26,923 bases of DNA from CAZCBJ01 sp964496705 (lineage in GTDB: Bacteria > Chloroflexota > Anaerolineae > Anaerolineales > Anaerolineaceae): positions 1 through 26,923 of the forward strand of contig CAZCBJ010000024.1 in the NCBI GenBank assembly GCA_964496705.1, read 5' to 3'. Below are positions 22,442 through 26,923 of this stretch, piece after piece. The position numbers and the translations under genes are program-made. The notes below the pieces were generated by a model. It was not told where the DNA came from and did not search any database. It worked only from the letters and a program-made list of their open reading frames with translations. The first letter of the stretch is position 1. Each line of letters opens with the position of its first letter.

Positions 22442-22600
22442 GGTCTCGGCGAGCCGCTTGACCCCGCGCAGCATTTTCCAGTCCATCCCGCTGGCAATCG
22501 GTTCCAGCAGCCAGCGGCTGATCTGGCTCCAGCGCCCGCCCGCTGCCGGCGTCCACCCCGCCGTAGCAGACAAAACCGCGTCGTTTATTTTCGCTCTCAT
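22433..22600 (-). CDS. Small ORF (55 aa) coupled to holA
   Basis: A 55-residue frame, MRAKINDAVLSATAGWTPAA at its start and MDWKMLRGVKRLAETSV at its end. I do not recognise it. Its ATG overlaps the stop of holA by four bases (ATGA), the arrangement seen between true coupled genes in this window. The downstream end overlaps the convergent ATL gene by nine bases. It is basic and Trp-rich, with no signal peptide or membrane helix. It could equally be an out-of-frame remnant of a longer protein. Confidence 0.4.
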   Translation of the reverse strand: MRAKINDAVLSATAGWTPAAGGRWSQISRWLLEPIASGMDWKMLRGVKRLAETSV

Positions 22601-23625
22601 GCAGCCAGTTGGACGATAAAGGTGTCCAGCGCCAGCTCCAATGGCATCGCGCTGGTCTTGGAGTCCAGGTCCATGTCCAGCAGGCGGCGGTGGATGGCGA
22701 CCAATTCAGCCATCGTGAAGCGGCGCGCCTGGCGGATCAACTTTTCAGCCTGCCAGGCAGGGATACCGCCGTCTTTCACCAATAGTTGTTCTCCCCCGTG
22801 CTCATCCAGCACCTCGCGGGCCATGATCAACATGCGGAAATGGCGCAGCACCTGGGGGAAGATAGCCTGCGCATCCTGATCCTCCAGCAAGCGGTGCAGC
22901 AGGCGCAGTCCCAGTTGAGCGTTCCCCTCGACGATCGTGTCGAGCATGTTGTAAAGGTTGGCTTGCCCGCCCGGCGCGCAGAGCAGCGCCACGTCGTCAG
23001 CCTCCACCGCGCGCTCGTAGTTGACGTAGATGAGCAGCTTGGTCAGCTCCTGACTGGCCTGCAGCGTGTCTGAGCCGGTCAGCTCAGCCAGCGCCCTGGC
23101 CCCCGCCGGGCTGAGCTGCCCACCCTGGCGTTTTGCCTCTTCGCGCAGCCAGCCCGCCATCTCGGCTCCGCGCGGCTGGAGGCAGTCGCGCACCAGCGCG
23201 CGCGTTCCAGCTTTTTGTGCCCAGCGCATCAGCCAGTGAGTGCCTTTGAGCGTGTCCCACTCCTTCTCTCCCCGGCGGTAACGCAGCTCATCTTCGACCA
23301 GCAGCACCAGCGCTGTGGTCTCGGGCAGGCTGTCCAGCAGCGTAATGAAGCGTTCGCGGGCGGCCTCAGCGCTCATCCGCGCCAGCGGGTAGGTCAGCAC
23401 CACCAGGCGGCGGTCAGCCAGGAAGGGCAGGCTTCCCGTCGCCGTGCGCAGTTCCTCCTCGCTGGCCGTGCGCCCGTCCAGGCGGGTCAGGTTGAGGTCA
23501 GCCATCCCTGGGTCAGGGCTGATCCGCGCGATCATCTCGCTGACCGCGCGCTGCATCGCCAGGCTGTCATCGCCGCGCAGGATGATCACGCTGGGTTTGG
23601 GGGAGGGGGATTGACCGCTGACCAT
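22597..23625 (-). CDS. holA: DNA polymerase III delta subunit (HolA)
   Basis: A 342-residue protein matching the clamp-loader delta subunit, which opens the beta sliding clamp. N-terminal VIILRGDDSLAM and the LPFLADRRLVVL segment form the clamp-binding module. The middle carries LTGSDTLQASQELTKLLIY, and the C-terminal domain has LRHFRMLIMAREV, IPAWQAEKLIRQARRF and LALDTFIVQL, the usual helical collar. Length equals E. coli HolA (343 aa). There is no ribosome site; the minus strand shows CAGAAT exactly six bases before ATG, compatible with a leaderless mRNA. The 55-aa ORF follows by ATGA overlap. The next upstream gene, a histidine phosphatase, is 101 bases away and probably not coupled. Confidence 0.92.
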   Translation of the reverse strand: MVSGQSPSPKPSVIILRGDDSLAMQRAVSEMIARISPDPGMADLNLTRLDGRTASEEELRTATGSLPFLADRRLVVLTYPLARMSAEAARERFITLLDSLPETTALVLLVEDELRYRRGEKEWDTLKGTHWLMRWAQKAGTRALVRDCLQPRGAEMAGWLREEAKRQGGQLSPAGARALAELTGSDTLQASQELTKLLIYVNYERAVEADDVALLCAPGGQANLYNMLDTIVEGNAQLGLRLLHRLLEDQDAQAIFPQVLRHFRMLIMAREVLDEHGGEQLLVKDGGIPAWQAEKLIRQARRFTMAELVAIHRRLLDMDLDSKTSAMPLELALDTFIVQLAA

Positions 23626-23726
23626 ACCGTTATTCTGGATCTTGTTTGATCATGCCGCTAAGAAGGGGAACCAACGGAGGAATATTTTCTTTGATGGTAC
23701 TCCAGAGAATTTCCTCTGTTGTCTGT

Positions 23727-24374
23727 TCATCCTGACCTCTCCGTATAGGATACCATAAATTTTTGGAAATCCGTCTCCCCGCACCAATTCATGCAGATCA
23801 ACCCCTGCGGGCTCGGCTCAGCGATCACCGCGGCGGTGTTGCCCATGCCGTGAGCGGCAGCAAAGGCCGGGCTGATGTTGCTCAGCGCCAGCGGCAGCAT
23901 GTTGCGGTACAGCCCGCCGTGGCCCACCAGCACCAGGCTGACTGGCTGTTCGGCGTACTCGCGCAGGATGTGGCGGATCAGCGGCTCGAAGCGCGCGCGC
24001 ATGTCCAGCAGGCTCTCGCCGCCCTCGATGCGCTGCTCCCATTCGCCCCTGCGCCAGGCCGCGTCCACCTGGTCGTAGATCGCCCACCCCTGCGCATCCG
24101 AGCGTCCCTCCAGCACCCCCGTGCTGTATTCGCACAGCGCGTCGGTCACCTCAAGCGGCACGCCCAGCTCCTGCGCCAGGATTTGCGCGGTCTGCTGCGC
24201 GCGCAGCAGCGGGCTGGTGTAGATGCGCGCCACGTGCGCAGTGCGCAGCCAGTCAGCCAGCGCATGCGCCTGCCGACGGCCCTTTTCGGTCAGCGGGTGC
24301 TTCAGCCCGGTGTTGGAGAATTCGCGCAACAGGTTGGCTTCGCTCTCCCCGTGGCGCACGAAGTAAACGCGCAT
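23727..24374 (-). CDS. Histidine phosphatase-family protein
   Basis: A 215-residue member of the histidine phosphatase superfamily. The phospho-acceptor is H8 in FVRHGES. The second His is in VLVGHGG, and the acid CEYSTGVLEGR loop holds the proton-donor Glu. The C-terminus lacks an additional domain. The family covers phosphoglycerate mutases, alpha-ribazole phosphatase and broad phosphatases, so the substrate cannot be set. In a cobalamin-using organism alpha-ribazole phosphatase (CobC) is one possibility, but no cobalamin-loop gene is beside it. ATG directly follows the DUF6391 TGA with zero spacing, so the two are cotranscribed. Confidence 0.88.
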   Translation of the reverse strand: MRVYFVRHGESEANLLREFSNTGLKHPLTEKGRRQAHALADWLRTAHVARIYTSPLLRAQQTAQILAQELGVPLEVTDALCEYSTGVLEGRSDAQGWAIYDQVDAAWRRGEWEQRIEGGESLLDMRARFEPLIRHILREYAEQPVSLVLVGHGGLYRNMLPLALSNISPAFAAAHGMGNTAAVIAEPSPQGLICMNWCGETDFQKFMVSYTERSG

Positions 24375-24896
24375 TCAACCCTTGGTCACCACGCGGTGCA
24401 CCGGCACGCCGCGCCGCATCATTTTTTCGATGCGCGCCAATTGCAGCCCTTCCAGGTTCGCCTGGGTGGTCACCCGCGCCTGAACCAGCGGCCCCAGCGG
24501 CATGCCCAGCATCAGCGCCGCGGTGGTCAGCAGGATCACCACCGGCAGGCGGTCGAGCTTGCGATGCAGCCCTTTGCCGGTGCCCAGCATGCCCAGCCAG
24601 GCGACCAACCCGGCCAGCACGCCCGAGATGAGGAAGTTGGTGCCGCAAAACGGGTGGACGGCCAGCCCGGCCTCGCCTGCGCGCAGCCGCCCCAATGCCT
24701 CCTCCACCGCACCGCTCAGCGCGTCGGTGGACACCGCGCCCACCACCCAGAAACCGATCCAATCCGAGTAGCCGGCCAGGCGCAGCCCCGGACGGCTGCG
24801 CGCCAGCACCTGCAGTGTGGCATGTTCCAGCGCATGGTTGCGCCGCACCCGCGACACGGGCCCCCAGGTTAGCAGTTCAGAGAGGGTTTTAGACAT
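24375..24896 (-). CDS. DUF6391-like membrane protein with HxxEH motif
   Basis: A 173-residue protein. The N-terminal part has NHALEHATLQVL (H21, E24, H25), which fits the HxxEH pattern of inverted zinc-binding motifs. The middle includes LAGYSDWIGFWVVGAVSTDA and HPFCGTNFL (H81, C84). Two hydrophobic segments follow (about 88-104 and 115-134), so it is probably anchored in the membrane. DUF6391 has no known function; zinc binding or hydrolase activity is my inference. I set the start at ATG 24896, with AAAAGG nearby, rather than an upstream in-frame start that would add 50 low-complexity residues. It is the first gene of a pair with the histidine phosphatase. Confidence 0.8.
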   Translation of the reverse strand: MSKTLSELLTWGPVSRVRRNHALEHATLQVLARSRPGLRLAGYSDWIGFWVVGAVSTDALSGAVEEALGRLRAGEAGLAVHPFCGTNFLISGVLAGLVAWLGMLGTGKGLHRKLDRLPVVILLTTAALMLGMPLGPLVQARVTTQANLEGLQLARIEKMMRRGVPVHRVVTKG

Positions 24897-24909
24897 ATGA
24901 GAACCTTTT

Positions 24910-24972
24910 GTGATGGGTGAATTGTGAATTGTGATTTGTGAGGCGGAATGAGTAATGGGGGAAGAGTGAGGA
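24910..24972. repeat. Degenerate heptanucleotide tandem repeat (GTGAATT type)
   Basis: Nine seven-base units in phase, such as GTGATGG, GTGAATT, GTGAATT, GTGATTT, GTGAGGC, then more degenerate units. It is in the 237-bp gap between DUF6391 and radA, which is otherwise without a gene. Confidence 0.65.
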
Positions 24973-25024
24973 GGGCTGTCTATACATGGGAGAACGAGAA
25001 CTGGTGTGAGTGTTACTTTTTTTC

Positions 25025-25130
25025 CGAATCGCGAATTCCTACTCACGAATCACGCTTCCTCTTGCGCTGAAAGCTGATAGCCAATCGCTGACAACCGAGA
25101 ACCGACAACCGAGAACTGACAACTGACAAC
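25025..25130. repeat. Long degenerate heptanucleotide array (CGAATCA / TGACAAC types)
   Basis: Fifteen successive seven-base units keep one phase from CGAATCG, CGAATTC and CGAATCA through to TGACAAC, CGAGAAC, CGACAAC and TGACAAC. It ends four bases before the radA stop codon. On the minus strand the unit is GTTGTCA, the same as at 11158-11199. Confidence 0.75.
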
Positions 25131-25133
25131 CGC

Positions 25134-26546
25134 CTACTTCTCCTTCTCCACCAGCGCCAGCGAAAGCGCATCGCGCAGCGAACGGGCTTCCATGATCTGG
25201 ATATCCTTCGGCCAGGCCTCGCCGCTGCGCCGCACCCGGCGCGGGACGATGGCGGCCTTGAAACCCAGCTTGGCGGCTTCGCGCAGGCGGATGTTCATCT
25301 GCCCCACCCAGCGCAGCTCGCCCGACAGCCCGACCTCGCCGATCAACACCGTGTCGGCGCGCACCGGCAGATCGCGCATCGAAGATGTCAGCGCGGCTGC
25401 AGCGGCCAGGTCAGCCGCCGGCTCGGTGATGCGCAGCCCGCCGACCACGTTGACGAAGACGTCATGCTCGAACAGACGCAGCCCCACGCGCCGCGCCAGC
25501 ACCGCCACCACCAGCAGCAGGCGGTTGATGTCCAGCCCGTTGGGCGTGCGGCGCGGGTTGCCCAGGTTGCTCGGGCTGGTCAGCCCCTGGATCTCGACCA
25601 ACAGTGGGCGCGTGCCTTCCATCGTCACCGCGATGGCCGACCCGGGCGCGTTGACCATCCGCTCGGCCAGGAATGCTTCGGAGGGATTGGTCACCTCGAC
25701 CATGCCGCGCTCGCGCATCTCGAACACGCCCACCTCGGCGGTGGCGCCGAAACGGTTTTTGACCGAGCGCAGCAGGCGAAAGGTCTGAAAGCGGTCGCCC
25801 TCCAGATAGAGGACCGTGTCGACGATATGCTCCAGCACGCGCGGCCCGGCGATGACGCCCTCCTTGGTCACGTGACCGATGACGAACACCGCCATGCCGG
25901 ATGACTTGGCCAGCTCGCGCAGCCGACCGGAGCTTTCGCGCACCTGGGTGACCGAGCCGGCCGTCGAGCTGATCTCGGGGATGTAGACGGTCTGGATCGA
26001 GTCGACGATGACCAGCGCCGGGCTGACCGCCTGGATATGCTCGAGGATGCGGTTGAGGTTGGTCTCGGTGACCAGCAGCAGCCCGTCGGGGAGCGGGGGC
26101 GTGCGCTGGCGCTCATCCTCCAGCAAACGCAGCGCGCGCATCTTGATCTGGCGCTCGGACTCTTCGCCCGAAACGTACAACACGGTGTTGGTTTTGGCCA
26201 TTTCCAGCGCCACCTGCAGCATCAGCGTGGACTTGCCGATGCCCGGGTCGCCGCCGACCAGCACGATCGAGCCGGGCACCACCCCGCCGCCCAGCACGCG
26301 GGCGAACTCGCCGATGGGCAGCGGCATGCGCTCCTCAGCCTGGCCTTCGATCTCGGACAGTTTGCGCGGTTGGGAGGCCCCCCCGCCCAGGCCGCGCCCG
26401 GGGCGGGCCCGACCGGCTTCAGGCGCACTGGCCACCACCTCTTCAATCATCGTGCCGTAGGCGCCGCACTGCGGGCAGCGCCCCAGCATGCGCGGCGAGG
26501 CTCTCCCGCACTGCTGACAGACATATCGGGTTTGTATTTTGGGCAT
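25134..26546 (-). CDS. radA: DNA repair protein RadA
   Basis: A 470-residue RadA, a RecA-like ATPase that drives branch migration in recombination. It has the N-terminal zinc finger CQQCG...CPQCG (C10, C13, C24, C27), Walker A GGDPGIGKST (residues 98-107), the RadA-specific KNRFG motif in the segment VKNRFGATAEVGVF, and a Lon-protease-like C-terminal domain with VVGGLRITEPAADLA. Length matches E. coli RadA (460 aa). I set the start at ATG 26546. A GTG at 26561 is in frame, but the ATG has TACAAT exactly six bases upstream and no ribosome site, predicting a leaderless mRNA. It is the last gene in the window on this strand. Confidence 0.94.
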   Translation of the reverse strand: MPKIQTRYVCQQCGRASPRMLGRCPQCGAYGTMIEEVVASAPEAGRARPGRGLGGGASQPRKLSEIEGQAEERMPLPIGEFARVLGGGVVPGSIVLVGGDPGIGKSTLMLQVALEMAKTNTVLYVSGEESERQIKMRALRLLEDERQRTPPLPDGLLLVTETNLNRILEHIQAVSPALVIVDSIQTVYIPEISSTAGSVTQVRESSGRLRELAKSSGMAVFVIGHVTKEGVIAGPRVLEHIVDTVLYLEGDRFQTFRLLRSVKNRFGATAEVGVFEMRERGMVEVTNPSEAFLAERMVNAPGSAIAVTMEGTRPLLVEIQGLTSPSNLGNPRRTPNGLDINRLLLVVAVLARRVGLRLFEHDVFVNVVGGLRITEPAADLAAAAALTSSMRDLPVRADTVLIGEVGLSGELRWVGQMNIRLREAAKLGFKAAIVPRRVRRSGEAWPKDIQIMEARSLRDALSLALVEKEK

Positions 26547-26552
26547 GGAGTA

Positions 26553-26558
26553 ATTGTA
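26553..26558 (-). promoter_or_regulatory. -10 element of radA, six bases before ATG
   Basis: TACAAT on the minus strand with a six-base spacer to ATG 26546. A weak GTGAAA -35 is 17 bases further upstream. The layout predicts transcription starting at the A of the start codon. Confidence 0.5.
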
Positions 26559-26606
26559 CACCGGGAATGAAGAAATTTCACCGGGATGAAAGGGATCAAA
26601 AAGATG

Positions 26607-26923
26607 GAGCCGGGTAGGTTGGGTTGAGCGACATTAAAAAACATCACAATTGTTTGAAGCATCAGCGAAACCCAACATTTGGGTGATGTGTTGGGTTTCG
26701 CTGGACTCCGTAATCGAATTAACTCATCTATGATCCGCTCAACCCAACCTACTCGCTCCAGTAAGGGCGGGTCTGGGCCATTTTTAATGCGCTCCATGCA
26801 CTTCCCAGACCCGCCCCTGGCTGGATCGCCCCGGTTTTATGGGTTGATTGGGATCGTTGGGTTTCGCTAGAGGCTATTATCTAGTCACTCCTCACTTGGC
26901 CTGCTCAACCCAACCTACTCACT
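26607..26923. repeat. Nested hairpin element (GTAGGTTGGGTTGAGCG family), two partial copies
   Basis: No gene lies in 26547-26923. Outer arms 26614-26630 and 26736-26752 are perfect 17-base inverted repeats. Inside them a 14-bp perfect hairpin is formed by AGCGAAACCCAACA (26664-26677) and TGTTGGGTTTCGCT (26689-26702) with an 11-base loop. A second right half (TTGGGTTTCGCT at 26857-26868 to CTCAACCCAACCTACTC at 26904-26920) repeats the right half of the first copy. Between them is a separate 13-bp inverted repeat, GGGCGGGTCTGGG (26765-26777) / CCCAGACCCGCCC (26804-26816). Hairpins of this GTTGGGTT type are, to my knowledge, dispersed in several bacterial genomes. There is no transposase here. 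Confidence 0.75.

Noticed and set aside
22314..22556. An 80-codon minus-strand frame near the ATL gene
   Set aside because: Another frame in the same place starts with ATGA coupling to holA and fits better; this one is Arg/Ala/Gly-rich shadow.
23763..24872. A 369-codon plus-strand frame opposite the histidine phosphatase and DUF6391 genes
   Set aside because: Rich in His/Gln/Arg/Ala without domain motifs; the minus genes abut properly and have clear motifs.

Overview
The window is a GC-rich, densely coded bacterial chromosome segment with 28 supported protein genes, no rRNA or tRNA that I can see, and no phage or transposase gene. The gene set points to an anaerobic or microaerophilic Chloroflexota (Anaerolineae-like) bacterium. 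It includes a Cys-rich membrane ferredoxin next to a stand-alone B12 methionine-synthase activation domain, MtaA/UroD-like proteins, a deazaflavin-type reductase, a GH3 glycosidase, and DUF6391- and DUF5680-like proteins. The assignment is an inference from gene content, not from a marker gene.

Layout. 1-2301: an OB-fold protein (possibly cut by the window edge) translationally coupled to a double-AAA+ ClpA/ClpC-like ATPase that lacks the N-domain, M-domain and a visible ClpP-docking loop. 2410-5758: a sugar operon with an Asp-box beta-propeller protein overlapping a GH3 beta-glycosidase. 5822-9336: a tight run of DinB-like protein, PHP phosphoesterase, flavin-reductase-like protein, B12 methionine-synthase activation-domain protein and membrane ferredoxin. 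The last three could together form a corrinoid re-activation module. 9337-9966: a 630-bp non-coding repeat block. 9967-11157: a glutaredoxin-thioredoxin reductase fusion. 11225-12657 (minus): aldo/keto reductase plus DUF5680-like protein. 12925-17665: deazaflavin-dependent reductase-like protein, UroD/MtaA-like protein, Gfo/Idh/MocA dehydrogenase, a second UroD-like protein, and a PNPOx-fold protein. 17688-18890: a coiled-coil protein, convergent with an SPL-type radical SAM gene. 19810-22441: nucleotidyltransferase, methyltransferase, a second aldo/keto reductase and an alkyltransferase-like (ATL) DNA-repair protein. 22433-26546 (minus): a small ORF, HolA (DNA polymerase III delta), histidine phosphatase, DUF6391 protein and RadA.

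Regulation. Near-consensus TATAAT/TACAAT -10 boxes lie in front of most transcription units, usually 25-70 bases upstream of a start with a GGAGG-type ribosome site. Three minus-strand genes (radical SAM, radA, holA) instead have a -10-like hexamer exactly six bases before ATG and no ribosome site, which predicts leaderless mRNAs. The radical SAM box is inside the palindrome ATTATAAT and is shared with the divergent nucleotidyltransferase gene.

Non-coding repeats are the most unusual part. There is a 37-bp module in three copies within a larger inverted-repeat element (9380-9860 and 15731-15925), degenerate period-7 (heptanucleotide) arrays in three intergenic regions, and a nested hairpin element ending the window (26607-26923). 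I did not find one clear new defence or biosynthetic system. The best candidates for new biology are the corrinoid re-activation cluster, the Grx-TrxR fusion, the HxxEH-containing DUF6391 protein and the repeat families.
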